Shown here: in pieces, positions 7,441 to 18,371 of the stretch
How the letters are laid out: every line of letters begins with the position of its first letter
How positions within the stretch are numbered: position 1 is the first letter of the stretch
Source of the DNA: Mycolicibacter icosiumassiliensis
GTDB taxonomy: Bacteria > Actinomycetota > Actinomycetes > Mycobacteriales > Mycobacteriaceae
Assembly (NCBI RefSeq): GCF_900078685.2
Contig: NZ_LT546166.1
Location: forward strand, 622,313-686,312
Reading direction: 5' to 3'
DNA length: 64,000 nt
Program-made: the position numbers and the translations under genes
Notes under the pieces: generated by a model
The model's input: only the letters and a program-made list of their open reading frames with translations
The model's database searches: none
What the model was told of the DNA's origin: nothing

Positions 7441-9039
7441 GTGAACGCCGCACTGTTGGGCCCCCTGGTGGCCGCGGTGCTGGTCGCGGCCATCGCGCGG
7501 CATCGCAGGTGGTCTGCGCCGCTGGTCCTGGTGATCACCGGCCTGCTGGTCGGACTGATTCCGGCCGTGCCGGAGATCGTCCTGCGGCCCGAGCTGGTGC
7601 TGTTCGTGATCCTGCCGCCATTGCTGTGGTCGGCCGGTTTGGAAAGCTCCATGATCAGCCTGCGCCGCAACAGGCGCCCCATCATCCTGTTGGCCGTCGG
7701 ACTACCGCTGGCCACCACCGTCGCCGTCGGGGTAGTCGCGTACTCTACCGTGCCGGAGCTGACCCTGGCCGCGGCGCTGACGCTGGGCGCGATCGTGGCG
7801 CCGCCGGATGCGGTGTCGGCGACCGCCGTAGGGCGCCGCGTCGGGTTGCCGCGTCCGATCATGACCCTGCTGGGCGGCGAGAGCCTGCTCAACGACGCGA
7901 CCGCGCTGACCATCTACAAGGTGTCGCTGGCCGCGGCGATCGGTGTGGCCACCGGCTGGGGTATGGGTCTGTTGACCTTCGCGTTGGCCGCCGTGGGCGG
8001 CGTGGCAGTCGGGGTGGCGTTCGGCGCCGTCATCGTGGTCATCCGGGCCCGGCTGACCGATCCGGTGGTGGAAAGCGCGGTCGGGCTGCTGGCCCCGTTC
8101 GTCATCTACCTGGCGGCTGAAGAGATCCACGGCTCCGGGGTGCTCGCCGTGGTGGTTGCGGCGTTGATCCTGGGGCAACGCTTCACCCGCGCCCACTACG
8201 CCACCCGGCTGCAGGACCAGGCCGTCTGGCGCGCGGTGCAACTGGTGCTCGAGTCGCTGGCGTTTCTGCTGATCGGACTGCAACTGCCCGCGGTGGTGCA
8301 GAACCTGCATGGCGTGCGTGTCTCCACCCTGACCGTCGCGTCGCTGGCCGTGTTCGGAACGCTGCTGGCGGTGCGGGCGGTGTGGGTGGTGACGTTCGCC
8401 TACGCGCCCCGAATGCTGTCGCACAAGCTCCGGCAATCCGAAGCCGCACCGACCCCGGGACAGGTGTTCGTGCTGGCCTGGGCGGGCATGCGCGGCGTGG
8501 TGTCACTGGCGGCCGCGTTCGGTGTACCGCGCACGACGCTGTCCGGGGAACCGTTCCCGGGACGTCCGCAGCTGGTGTTCTTGACCTTCGTGGTGGTGGT
8601 GGGCACCCTGCTGCTGCACGGGCTGACGCTGCCCTGGGTGATCCGCCGGCTCGGCGTTCCCACTAATCAGGACCACGCCGATGCCATCGCCGCGGCCGCC
8701 GCGCAGGACAAGGCGGCCCTGGCGGCCGCCGAACGGCTCGACGACGTGCTTGCCTCGACGGAACCATCGCCGGCCAGTGAGCGCGCCGCCGAAGCACTCC
8801 GCGGCTTGAATACCCGCCGCCGCAACGCGGCCCGAGAACGGCTGCGGCGCTTCGACCCCGAGCACGACGACAGCGACGAGACCGCCACAGCGGTGTTTCG
8901 CCGGCTCCGGCTGGAGATGCTGGCCGCCGAGCGGGCGGCGCTGATCCACGAACGCGACTTGGGCCATATCGACGACCAGGTGCTGCGCACGGTTTTGCAC
9001 CGGCTGGATCTGGAAGAGGCGACGCTGAACCTGGATTAG
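7441..9039 (+). CDS. CPA1-family Na+/H+ antiporter
   Basis: This roughly 532-residue membrane protein has about 11-12 hydrophobic segments in the first 420 residues and a hydrophilic C-terminal tail of about 110 residues rich in Ala, Glu and Arg. The core signature GAIVAPPDAVSATAVGRRVGLP and the ion-site segment GGESLLNDATALTIY (Asn-Asp pair) place it in the NhaP/CPA1 monovalent cation/proton antiporters, which exchange internal Na+ or K+ for H+. The tail probably regulates activity. GTG 7441 is preferred because GGAGGGAGG lies at 7422-7430 and the hydrophobic N terminus follows at once; another GTG at 7414 would precede this site. It is divergent from purT, with 79 bases between their starts. 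Confidence 0.88.
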   Translation: MNAALLGPLVAAVLVAAIARHRRWSAPLVLVITGLLVGLIPAVPEIVLRPELVLFVILPPLLWSAGLESSMISLRRNRRPIILLAVGLPLATTVAVGVVAYSTVPELTLAAALTLGAIVAPPDAVSATAVGRRVGLPRPIMTLLGGESLLNDATALTIYKVSLAAAIGVATGWGMGLLTFALAAVGGVAVGVAFGAVIVVIRARLTDPVVESAVGLLAPFVIYLAAEEIHGSGVLAVVVAALILGQRFTRAHYATRLQDQAVWRAVQLVLESLAFLLIGLQLPAVVQNLHGVRVSTLTVASLAVFGTLLAVRAVWVVTFAYAPRMLSHKLRQSEAAPTPGQVFVLAWAGMRGVVSLAAAFGVPRTTLSGEPFPGRPQLVFLTFVVVVGTLLLHGLTLPWVIRRLGVPTNQDHADAIAAAAAQDKAALAAAERLDDVLASTEPSPASERAAEALRGLNTRRRNAARERLRRFDPEHDDSDETATAVFRRLRLEMLAAERAALIHERDLGHIDDQVLRTVLHRLDLEEATLNLD

Positions 9040-9075
9040 GTGGCGGCCCTTGCGCATCCGAATACAGTTGGCGCT

Positions 9076-9434
9076 ATGAGTGCGCTGACATCATCGAAGA
9101 CCTACACGGGACTGGCCGCTTTCCAGGCCGCCGACGCGGTGCTGTGCGCCATCCCAGTGCCCTACATCTCCAAAGCCCTTGACACCGTGGAGTGTCCGGA
9201 GCAGATCCGCCCGGTGCTGCCGATCGTCAAGGCCGCCTCGGCAATCGGCCTGTTGTCGGTATACCGGTTCCCGGGGCTGGCCAGGCTGACCACCGCGGCG
9301 TTGACGCTGTACTTCGTTCTCGCGGTCGGCGCGCACGTCCGGGTCCGCGACAGCATCGCCAACACCGTGCCGGCCGCCTCGTTTCTGGCCCTGTTCGCGG
9401 CGATGACGCTGCGTGGTCCGCGCCGCGCCGGCGG

Positions 9435-9438
<4 letters not shown>
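9076..9438 (+). CDS. DoxX-like four-helix membrane protein
   Basis: This 120-residue protein has four predicted membrane segments (around 10-30, 50-65, 70-90 and 97-113). Sequence features of the DoxX-like family are visible: AADAVLCAIPVPYI near the first helix, the central loop with PEQIRPVLPIVKAASAIGLL, and a short Arg-rich C terminus. DoxX proteins are small integral membrane proteins, some linked to redox or thiol stress, but many have no known function. The ATG at 9076 gives the normal size. It follows the antiporter by 36 bases, and its last four bases overlap the end of the convergent thioesterase gene. Confidence 0.75.
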
Positions 9439-11392
<1,954 letters not shown>

Positions 11393-11444
11393 TTACTGTG
11401 GTCCAGCCGGTGACTGAGCCTATCTGAAGAGATTCACAAGGAGC

Positions 11445-12140
11445 GTGTTGAACGCCACTAACGGCACGGGGCGCCTGAAGATGCCGCCCGAAACCGCCGT
11501 CTTGCTGTTTGCCGGACGTCCGCTGCCGGGCCCCTTGCGGGGGCTGCCAACAGTGCGGGTCGGCGAGGATACGAGCACCGATGACTTGAACGCTTTGGAC
11601 GCCGCTGTCGCTCGGTACCGCCGGCTGGTGGTCGTTGGCGCCGACGTGGACCTGGCGCGAATAGTGACCCGACTGCTGCGCGCCGACCGGCTCGATGTCG
11701 AGGTCGCGTACGTGCCGCAACGACGAACACCAGCCACCGCGGCCTATCGGCTGCCGGCCGGATGGCGGGCAGCGCGGCGGGCCCGGCGGGGCGCCGCCCA
11801 CCCGGTGCCACTGGTCTGGCACTCCAACAAGGAGAACCCGGTCGCCTCGGCGTTCGCCGGCCACATCTACGCGATGATCGGCCTGAAAGACGCCGTCGAC
11901 GACGACGCCCTGTTCGACGGGAATGTGACCGCGGTGCTGATCGAGCCGATGGGCACCGCACCGGGAGTGCGTGCCGGTGTCCCGGACCGGCGCGGCCGGG
12001 TACGACGCTGGGTGGCGGGCCGCGCGGCCCAGCTGGGCACCACCGGCGCGCTGGTGGTGCGCGACGGTATCTACAGCAGCCGAACGGTGAAGCGGTCCAC
12101 CTTTTACCGGCACATCGAGGACTGGCTGCTGGTCCGCTAG
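11445..12140 (+). CDS. Conserved mycobacterial protein of unknown function (Rv0358-like)
   Basis: This 231-residue soluble protein is recognised only by position and similarity to Rv0358, between purA and the M50 protease. Its middle contains a hydrophobic strand pattern (YRRLVVVGADVDLARIVTRLL), a basic region and the conserved HSNKENPVASAFAGHIYA and RDGIYSSRTVKRSTFYRH stretches. No catalytic family is recognised. The start is uncertain: GTG 11445 and TTG 11448 both lie very close to AAGGAG at 11438-11443, and ATG 11481 is an alternative that would remove 12 residues. It ends ten bases before the next gene, so the two are probably one operon. Confidence 0.75.
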   Translation: MLNATNGTGRLKMPPETAVLLFAGRPLPGPLRGLPTVRVGEDTSTDDLNALDAAVARYRRLVVVGADVDLARIVTRLLRADRLDVEVAYVPQRRTPATAAYRLPAGWRAARRARRGAAHPVPLVWHSNKENPVASAFAGHIYAMIGLKDAVDDDALFDGNVTAVLIEPMGTAPGVRAGVPDRRGRVRRWVAGRAAQLGTTGALVVRDGIYSSRTVKRSTFYRHIEDWLLVR

Positions 12141-12150
12141 CTTCTACTGC

Positions 12151-12918
12151 GTGAACGTGCATCCGCTGCGCGGGCAGGCGGTACGGCCTAGCCCGGTCTT
12201 CCTGGCACTGGTGGCGGTGACTGCCCTGGGCGGTGCACTGGCGTGGCGGGCGGGCGAAGAGATCCGGGCGCTCGCCTACGCCGGGGTGTTCGTGTTCGTC
12301 ATCGCCGGCTGGCTGGTCTCGCTGTGCCTGCACGAGTTCGGCCACGCCTACACCGCCTGGCGGTTCGGTGACCACGGAGCGGAGATGCGCGGCTATCTGA
12401 CCCTCAACCCGCTGCGCTACACCCATCCGGGTCTGTCACTGGTGCTGCCGATGCTGTTCATCGTGCTGGGCGGCATCGGGTTGCCGGGCGGGGCGGTCTA
12501 TGTGCAGACATCGTTCATGACGCCGCGACGGCGCACCCTGGTCAGCCTGGCGGGCCCGGCCGCCAACCTGGTGCTGGCCGTGCTGCTGCTCTACGACCCC
12601 GCCCACCCGGTGTTCTGGTCCGGGGTGGCGTTCCTGGGCTTCCTGGAGTTGACCGCGGTGGTGCTGAACCTGCTGCCGATACCGGGGCTAGACGGCTACG
12701 GCGCGCTGGAGCCGCATCTGAGTCCGGCGACCCGCCGCGCCGTGGCGCCGTTTCAGCAGTGGGGCCTGCTGGTGCTGCTGATGCTGCTGCTTGCGTCACC
12801 GATGCTGAACCAGAAGTTCTTCTCGCTGGTGTTGTGGTTCTTCGACCTGTTCGATGTGCCACGTGTGCTGGTGTCGTGGGGTTTGAGCCTGACGCAGTTC
12901 TGGAGCGCCTGGTTCTGA
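12151..12918 (+). CDS. Site-2 protease (M50) family membrane zinc metallopeptidase
   Basis: This 255-residue protein has about six membrane segments and the HEFGH zinc motif (near residue 60) in the second hydrophobic segment. The third-ligand region NLLPIPGLDGYGALEP contains the conserved Asp of M50 proteases. No PDZ or CBS domain is visible, so it is a minimal site-2-protease homologue. Such enzymes cleave transmembrane substrates such as anti-sigma factors; the substrate here is unknown. It corresponds to Rv0359. GTG 12151 follows the upstream stop by ten bases, and the hydrophobic N terminus begins soon after. Confidence 0.9.
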   Translation: MNVHPLRGQAVRPSPVFLALVAVTALGGALAWRAGEEIRALAYAGVFVFVIAGWLVSLCLHEFGHAYTAWRFGDHGAEMRGYLTLNPLRYTHPGLSLVLPMLFIVLGGIGLPGGAVYVQTSFMTPRRRTLVSLAGPAANLVLAVLLLYDPAHPVFWSGVAFLGFLELTAVVLNLLPIPGLDGYGALEPHLSPATRRAVAPFQQWGLLVLLMLLLASPMLNQKFFSLVLWFFDLFDVPRVLVSWGLSLTQFWSAWF

Positions 12919-12985
12919 GTGCCGCGCCGGGCGTGAACCCGACTTCACGCCCGACATCGGAGCAGTCCGCCTATATTCACCTCCC

Positions 12986-13870
12986 ATGGGCGCCGGTCAC
13001 AATCACCGTCACACCGACTCCCGACTGTCTCGAATGGTTGTCAGCGCCGCCATCCTGAGCGCGTTCTTCGTCATCGAACTGACCACCGCCATCACCATCA
13101 ACTCGATGGCACTGCTGGCCGACGCCGGCCATCTGCTGACCGATCTGGCGGCCCTGTTCATGGGGGTGGCTGCGGTGATGCTGGCCCGGCGCGGCAGCAC
13201 GTCACCGTCGCGCACCTACGGTTGGCATCGCGCCGAGGTGTTCACCGCGGTCGCCAACGCGGTGCTGTTGATCGGGGTGGCAACGTTCATCCTCACCGAG
13301 GCGATCCGCCGCATCGGCACTGCGCCCGACGTGCCCGGTGTGCCGATGATCGTGGTCGCCCTCGCTGGACTGACCGTCAACATCGGCGTCGCCATGCTGT
13401 TGCGATCGCACTCGGCCGAGAGCCTCGCGGTCCGTGGCGCGTACATGGAGGTCATCGCCGACACCGTCGGCAGCGTGGGGGTGCTGATTGCCGGTGTGGT
13501 CACCATCACCACCGGGTGGCCCTACGCCGACATCGTGGTCGCGGTCTTCGTCGCGCTGTGGGTGCTGCCGCGCGCCTTCGCGCTCGCCGGGGCCGCACTG
13601 CGAATCCTGTCGGAGGCCTCCCCCAGCCACATCGACGTCGCCGAACTCCGCGCGGCGCTGGCCGCTGTCGACGGCGTGACCGACGTGCATGACCTGCACG
13701 TCTGGACGCTGGTTCCCGGCCAGGACATGGCCACCGCCCACCTGGGCACCAGCGCCGACACCGGCCGCGTGCTGGCCGACGCGCGGGCCGTGCTGGCCGC
13801 CCGTGGGTTGACCCACGCCACCGTGCAGGTGGAGTCGCCCGGGCAGGGCGCCGGCTGCCCGATCAGTTGA
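12986..13870 (+). CDS. Cation diffusion facilitator (CzcD/ZitB type)
   Basis: This 294-residue protein has six membrane segments, a His-rich N terminus (GHNHRHTD) and a C-terminal cytoplasmic domain of about 80 residues that should bind metal and dimerise. The second-helix site LLADAGHLLTD is typical of zinc-type CDF exporters. In the fifth helix the usual His of HxxxD is Glu (EVIADTVGS). I believe this variant is common in actinobacterial members, so it is not treated as a defect. The likely role is export of Zn or a similar divalent metal in exchange for protons. It lies alone, 67 bases after the protease gene, with its end 24 bases from the convergent DUF3151 gene. Confidence 0.9.
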   Translation: MGAGHNHRHTDSRLSRMVVSAAILSAFFVIELTTAITINSMALLADAGHLLTDLAALFMGVAAVMLARRGSTSPSRTYGWHRAEVFTAVANAVLLIGVATFILTEAIRRIGTAPDVPGVPMIVVALAGLTVNIGVAMLLRSHSAESLAVRGAYMEVIADTVGSVGVLIAGVVTITTGWPYADIVVAVFVALWVLPRAFALAGAALRILSEASPSHIDVAELRAALAAVDGVTDVHDLHVWTLVPGQDMATAHLGTSADTGRVLADARAVLAARGLTHATVQVESPGQGAGCPIS

Positions 13871-13894
13871 TGACGCCCGAGGGCATGCCGATGG

Positions 13895-14320
13895 TCAGCT
13901 CAGCCCCAGCGCAGAGCGGGCGCCGGGGTCGCAGTCGTCGAGCAGAGCCAGGCAGCGCGCCTGCTCGTCGGTCTCCCCGATGGTGGCGGCAGCGCGCGCC
14001 AGCGCGGCCACACACCGCAAGAAGCCCCGGTTGGGTTCATGCGCGTACGGCACCGGGCCGTAGCCCTTCCACCCGTTGCGGCGCAGCTGGTCCAGGCCCC
14101 GGTGGTAACCGGTGCGCGCGTAGGCGTAGGCGGTGACCGCCTTGTCCGCTGCCAATGCCGCTTCGGCCAGCACCGCCCACGCCACCGAGGCCGCCGGATG
14201 CGCGGCCGCGACGATCGTGGGGTCCTGGTTGGCCCGCAGGCCGGCCTCGGCGTCGGGGTCGCCGGGCAGCAAGATCGGATCAGGCCTGAGGAGATCACCG
14301 GTGAGAGTCACATCGTCCAT
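13895..14320 (-). CDS. DUF3151 protein (Rv0360c-like)
   Basis: This 141-residue alpha-helical protein is conserved in actinobacteria and has no assigned role. The family is recognised by the N-terminal LLRPDPILLPGDPDAEAGL, the helical repeat-like core (AWAVLAEAALAADKAVTAYAYARTGYHRGLD) and the conserved GWKGYGPVPYAHEPNRGFLR. The core resembles a TPR-like helical array. ATG 14320 was chosen because the conserved DDVTLTGDLL follows at once. It is divergent from the membrane protein gene starting at 14420. Confidence 0.85.
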   Translation of the reverse strand: MDDVTLTGDLLRPDPILLPGDPDAEAGLRANQDPTIVAAAHPAASVAWAVLAEAALAADKAVTAYAYARTGYHRGLDQLRRNGWKGYGPVPYAHEPNRGFLRCVAALARAAATIGETDEQARCLALLDDCDPGARSALGLS

Positions 14321-14419
14321 TGTGCCGTGCCGTCCATGGCCAGCCACTCCAGCGATCCGCCGCCTCGCTCAGTAAGCTGGCGCCCAGCAGATTCGCTAGC
14401 GGGAGGACAGCAGCAGCCC

Positions 14420-15277
14420 ATGCCGAAACCATCCGGCCCCGACCGCGACGACGTCCCCGCCCCGACCGCATCCGATCAGGGTCCCGGGACCGGCGATGCC
14501 ACCCCGGTGGAGCAGCCCGACGGCGACGATCAGGTCACCCAGATCCAACCCGTCGCCTCGGCGGACGATGAGACCGCCGCCCTGGAGACGCCGACAGAAG
14601 CCGATGCCGTCACCGAGGTGATCACCACCGAGGCCAAGCCCAAGGAGCCCGGCGCCGACGGATCGCCGGAACGTCGCTTTACCGCTCCCGGATTCGACGC
14701 CGGGCACACCGAGGTCATTCCGTCGGTGGGAGATGCGGACACCGAACTGATCGCCCCACAGAGCGATGACGCGGGAAAGGCGATACCGCAACAGATCCCG
14801 GCTCGGGTCGGCGGCAGACTGCCATCTACCGTCTCCCGCAGCTGGGGCTGGGTGATGGCGGTGATCCTGATCATTCTGGCGCTCGCGGTGATCGCGGTGC
14901 TGGGCACGCTGTGGCTGACCCGTGACACTCGGCAGGCCGCCTCGCAGGAAGAGCACGTGCGCGCCACGATCCAGAACTTCGACATCGCCATGCAGAACGG
15001 TGATCTGGCCGCATTGCGCAGTCTTACCTGCGGCGACATCCGCGATCGCTACGTCAACTACGACCAAAAGGCCTGGGACGACACCTATCGCCGGATTGCG
15101 GCGGCCAAGCAGTACCCGGTGGTCGCCAGCATCGACGAGGTCGTCGTCAACGACGGTCAGGCCGAAGCCAACGTCACCGCTTTTATGGCCTACGAGCCGC
15201 GGGTGCGCTCAACCCGCAGCTTCGACCTGCAGTTCCGCGACGACCAGTGGAAGATCTGCCAGTCACACGGCAGCTAA
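14420..15277 (+). CDS. One-TM membrane protein with NTF2-like extracytoplasmic domain (Rv0361-like)
   Basis: This 285-residue protein has three parts. An acidic, low-complexity cytoplasmic region (1-145) is rich in Pro, Asp, Glu and Thr, with several VTEVI/TEVIPS/TELIAP repeats. One membrane helix follows (about 152-175, VMAVILIILALAVIAVLGTLWL). A folded C-terminal region of about 100 residues begins EEHVRATIQNFDIAMQNGDLAAL, which resembles the lumazine-binding/NTF2-like domains found outside the membrane in mycobacteria; a Cys pair (SLTCGDI, WKICQSHG) may form a disulphide. The function is unknown. ATG 14420 lies 12 bases after GGGAGGA. It corresponds to Rv0361. Confidence 0.8.
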   Translation: MPKPSGPDRDDVPAPTASDQGPGTGDATPVEQPDGDDQVTQIQPVASADDETAALETPTEADAVTEVITTEAKPKEPGADGSPERRFTAPGFDAGHTEVIPSVGDADTELIAPQSDDAGKAIPQQIPARVGGRLPSTVSRSWGWVMAVILIILALAVIAVLGTLWLTRDTRQAASQEEHVRATIQNFDIAMQNGDLAALRSLTCGDIRDRYVNYDQKAWDDTYRRIAAAKQYPVVASIDEVVVNDGQAEANVTAFMAYEPRVRSTRSFDLQFRDDQWKICQSHGS

Positions 15278-15291
15278 TTCTCCCCGCGAGC

Positions 15292-15339
15292 AGACACTAA
15301 AGTCCCCTTTTTCCTCGGAAATTGGGGGCTTTAGTGTCT
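15292..15339. terminator. Bidirectional hairpin between convergent genes
   Basis: The arms 15292-15307 and 15324-15339 pair over 16 bases with one mismatch (AGACACTAAAG core), closed by a 16-base loop. The flanks CGCGAGC and ACTCGGC extend the symmetry imperfectly. It sits between the Rv0361-like gene and fba, which converge, and probably ends both transcripts. Its wording resembles a hairpin repeat common between mycobacterial genes. Confidence 0.75.
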
Positions 15340-15360
15340 ACTCGGCATTAGGACCGCGCC

Positions 15361-16392
15361 TCAGCTCAGGCTCTTGCCGGCGCTGTGCAGGTCATTGCAG
15401 GCCTCGATGACCCGCTCGGTCATGGCGGCCTCGGCCTTCTTGAGGTAGCTGCGCGGGTCGTAGACCTTCTTGTTGCCGACCTCGCCGTCAACCTTGAGCA
15501 CACCGTCGTAGTTGGTGAACATGTGCCCGGCGATCGGGCGGGTGAACGCGTATTGGGTGTCGGTGTCGACGTTCATCTTCACCACGCCGTAGCGCAGCGC
15601 CTCTTCGATCTCGGACTTCAGCGAACCCGAGCCGCCATGGAAGACGAAGTCGAACGGCTTGGAACCCTGCGCCAGACCCAGCTTGGCCGACGCCACCTGC
15701 TGGCCCTGCGCCAAGATGTCCGGGCGCAGCTTGACGTTGCCCGGCTTGTAGACGCCGTGCACGTTGCCGAAGGTCGCGGCCAGCAGGTACTGGCCCTTCT
15801 CCCCGGCGCCCAGGGCGGCGACGGTCTTCTCGAAGTCTTCCGGCGAGGTGTAAAGCTTCTCGTTGATCTCGGCTTCCACGCCGTCCTCTTCACCGCCGAC
15901 CACGCCGATCTCGACCTCGAGGATGATCTTGGCGGCCACCGCCTGGGCCAACAGGTCCTGGGCGATGGTCAAGTTCTCGTCGATCGGCACCGCCGAGCCA
16001 TCCCACATGTGCGACTGGAACAGCGGATTCTCGCCGGCCTTGACCCGCTCAGCCGAGATGGCCAGCAGCGGCCGCACGAACCCGTCCAGCTTGTCCTTCG
16101 GGCAGTGGTCGGTGTGCAGAGCCACGTTGATCGGGTACTTGGCGGCGATCACGTGGGTGAACTCGGCCAGCGCCACCGCACCGGTCACCATGTCCTTGAC
16201 GCCCAGGCCGGAGCCGAATTCGGCGCCGCCGGTGGAGAACTGGATGATGCCGTCACTGCCCGCGTCCGCGAAGCCCTTGATCGCCGCGTTGATGGTCTCC
16301 GACGACGTGCAGTTGATCGCCGGGAACGCGTACGCGTTCTCCTTGGCGCGGCCCAGCATCTCGGCGTAGATCTCGGGGGTGGCGATGGGCAT
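15361..16392 (-). CDS. fba: Class II fructose-bisphosphate aldolase
   Basis: This 343-residue zinc aldolase interconverts fructose-1,6-bisphosphate with DHAP and glyceraldehyde-3-phosphate in glycolysis and gluconeogenesis. The signature regions are ALHTDHCPKDKLDGF with zinc and catalytic residues, EVEIGVVGGEEDG with the zinc Glu, ATFGNVHGVYKPG, VFHGGSGS for phosphate binding, and KMNVDTDTQYAFT. The length matches Rv0363c. ATG 16392 has GAGGAGAG about seven bases upstream; the frame is open further but without conservation. It is transcribed divergently from the DedA gene and converges on the hairpin at 15292-15339. Confidence 0.97.
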   Translation of the reverse strand: MPIATPEIYAEMLGRAKENAYAFPAINCTSSETINAAIKGFADAGSDGIIQFSTGGAEFGSGLGVKDMVTGAVALAEFTHVIAAKYPINVALHTDHCPKDKLDGFVRPLLAISAERVKAGENPLFQSHMWDGSAVPIDENLTIAQDLLAQAVAAKIILEVEIGVVGGEEDGVEAEINEKLYTSPEDFEKTVAALGAGEKGQYLLAATFGNVHGVYKPGNVKLRPDILAQGQQVASAKLGLAQGSKPFDFVFHGGSGSLKSEIEEALRYGVVKMNVDTDTQYAFTRPIAGHMFTNYDGVLKVDGEVGNKKVYDPRSYLKKAEAAMTERVIEACNDLHSAGKSLS

Positions 16393-16479
16393 GGGAAATC
16401 TCTCCTCTGAGCTGACCGAAACTGCCATCGAGTATCGCAGGGGCGGTTTCACCGGTGGCCCCCGGTATGTTGGTGCGTC

Positions 16480-17166
16480 ATGACCACCACCGCCGTCGCG
16501 ATGCCGGGCCTGCTGGACCCGATGTACTGGCTGGGTGCCGGGGGCATCTTCCACGGCGCGGTACTGCCGGCCATCCTGGTGGTGGTCTTCATCGAGACCG
16601 GTTTGCTGTTCCCCCTGCTACCGGGTGAATCGCTACTGTTCACCGGCGGTCTGCTGGCCGCCAAGGGCCTGGCCCCCGACATCTGGGTGCTGGCGCCGGC
16701 GGTGGCGGTGGTGGCGGTGCTGGGCGACCAGTGCGGCTACTTCATCGGCCGACGGATCGGGCCGGCACTGTTCAAAAAGGAAGACTCCCGTTTCTTCAAG
16801 AAGCACTACGTCACCGAATCGCACGCCTTCTTCGAGAAGTACGGGCCGTGGGCGATCATCCTGGCCCGGTTCGCGCCGTTCGTCCGGACGTTCGTGCCGG
16901 TGGTGGCGGGTGTGTCTTACATGCGCTACCCGGTGTACCTGGCGTTCGACATCGTCGGCGGCGTCCTGTGGGGCGGCGGGGTGACGACGTTGGGCTACTT
17001 CCTGGGCAACGTGCCGTTCGTGCACGAGAACCTGGAAAAGATCATCCTGGTGATCCTGTTCGTGTCGATGATTCCGGCATTCCTCGCCGCGGCGAAGGCC
17101 TACCGCAGCCGCCGCACTCCCCCAGTAGACGCTGACTCGGCGCTCACCAGGCAAAACATCGAGTAA
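16480..17166 (+). CDS. DedA-family (SNARE-associated/VTT domain) membrane protein
   Basis: This 228-residue protein has about five hydrophobic segments and the conserved DedA blocks: ETGLLFPLLPGESLLFTGG, GDQCGYFIGRRIG, FFEKYGPWAIILARFAPFVRTFVPVVAG and GGVLWGGGVTTLGYFLGN. The ExxxxxPxPGE-like segment with an acidic residue and the R(F/Y)xPxxRTxxP motif are characteristic. The family is linked to undecaprenyl-phosphate or phospholipid flipping and membrane proton-motive force. It corresponds to Rv0364 and is adjacent to fba, as in M. tuberculosis. The C-terminal tail is basic and cytoplasmic. Confidence 0.92.
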   Translation: MTTTAVAMPGLLDPMYWLGAGGIFHGAVLPAILVVVFIETGLLFPLLPGESLLFTGGLLAAKGLAPDIWVLAPAVAVVAVLGDQCGYFIGRRIGPALFKKEDSRFFKKHYVTESHAFFEKYGPWAIILARFAPFVRTFVPVVAGVSYMRYPVYLAFDIVGGVLWGGGVTTLGYFLGNVPFVHENLEKIILVILFVSMIPAFLAAAKAYRSRRTPPVDADSALTRQNIE

Positions 17167-17186
17167 GGCGCCTGGTCAGCGCGGAA

Positions 17187-18290
17187 TCAACGGAGGCTGG
17201 CAGCGGCCTCCATCAGCATCCAGCCGCCCAACTGCACCGACAGGTCCCGTTCGGGGATTTCGGACTCACGCACCGCACCGGCGATGGAAGTGGCCACCGC
17301 GCCTTCGGCCCGGGGCACCTCGGCGGGCTGGTCCCAGGACGCCCCGAACAACGGCAGCCCGTCGACCGATTGCCGATAATCCCACGCCGATTTCGCCGAC
17401 GACAGCACCAGCTTGCCGGCGACGTCGCGCGCTTCGACGTCGGCGTCGGACTCCCCCGGCAACGCGGTGGCGACCAGCGCCAGGTAGCGGGCGGTGATCC
17501 CGGCGAACAGCCCGCCGTCGCCGCCGCCGGCGCCCTTGATCACCCCGCCCGGGGCCATCCGCTTGTTCACCGCGGCCACCAGTCGGTGCACCCGAGCGGC
17601 GTGCCGCGGCGCTCCGGTGCGCACGGCCAACTCGGTCTCCAGCCCGAGCACCACGCCCTGGCAGTAGGTGTACTCGGCGCGCACCAGCGAGCCCTCCCTG
17701 ATGCCGTCGAACACCAGGTCGGTGTCCGGGTCGATCAGGGTGGCGTCGATCCAGTCGCCCATCTCCTGAGCACGCTCGAGCCACCCGGGTTCGCGGGCCA
17801 GAAAGATCCCGGCCGGCCCGTTGGCGGGGGCGTTGAAGAACGGGGGCTCGGCGTTGTTGCGCTCTTTCCGCCATGGAATGCCGCCCCCAGCTTCGGGCAT
17901 CCATGAGTCGGTCAGCTGCTGGGTCAAGGTGCCCAGGGCTCGGTGCCGGTCGATACCGGTGACCAGGCAGGCCCGCTGAATCGCCAACGCCAGCCAGGCC
18001 ATGTCGTCGTAGTAGGCGTTGGTCCAGCGGAACACGTTGCGCAGCCGATGGGTGCGGATCTGCCGCTTGATTGCCGTCGCCCGTGCGGGTTGCGGGTCAC
18101 GCAACTGCGCGTCGACCAGACAATCCAGCAGGTGCGCCTGCCACCAGTAGTGCCAGTGCGGGGCGCGCCGAATCGGTGGCCAGGCCACTACCCCGAGCTG
18201 GGTGCCGGGCAGGTGCCAGAGCGACTTGAGGTGTCTCGCCGTGACGGCAGCTTCGGCGCTCTCGGCCCGATTCGCCCAGAGGAGATCCAT
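17187..18290 (-). CDS. Glycoside hydrolase family 76-like protein
   Basis: This 367-residue protein has an (alpha/alpha)6-barrel sequence pattern and the double-aspartate active-site motif YYDDMAWLALA near residue 94, the hallmark of GH76 alpha-1,6-mannanases. Other family blocks are PHWHYWWQAHLLDCLVDA, GGGIPWRKERN, NAPANGPAGIFLAR and EYTYCQGVVLG. There is no signal peptide, so it would act in the cytoplasm, possibly on mannan-type glycans or polyprenyl mannosides; the substrate is not established. It corresponds to Rv0365c. It is convergent with the DedA gene, with 20 bases between stops. Confidence 0.88.
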   Translation of the reverse strand: MDLLWANRAESAEAAVTARHLKSLWHLPGTQLGVVAWPPIRRAPHWHYWWQAHLLDCLVDAQLRDPQPARATAIKRQIRTHRLRNVFRWTNAYYDDMAWLALAIQRACLVTGIDRHRALGTLTQQLTDSWMPEAGGGIPWRKERNNAEPPFFNAPANGPAGIFLAREPGWLERAQEMGDWIDATLIDPDTDLVFDGIREGSLVRAEYTYCQGVVLGLETELAVRTGAPRHAARVHRLVAAVNKRMAPGGVIKGAGGGDGGLFAGITARYLALVATALPGESDADVEARDVAGKLVLSSAKSAWDYRQSVDGLPLFGASWDQPAEVPRAEGAVATSIAGAVRESEIPERDLSVQLGGWMLMEAAASLR

Positions 18291-18371
18291 GGCCCTAGAT
18301 CTTGCCGCATAAACCGAGAGGTCAGAAGGGCAGCTGGGTAGAGCGGCCAGGGCTGCGGCGCCCGGCTCGCT

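Noticed and set aside
6213..8120. A 635-codon plus-strand frame over purT and the antiporter start
   Set aside because: It crosses two convincing genes and has the composition of an antisense shadow.
13395..13480. Glu instead of His in the fifth-helix metal site of the CDF transporter, as a sign of changed specificity
   Set aside because: I believe this substitution is frequent in actinobacterial CDF proteins, so it is not evidence for something new here.
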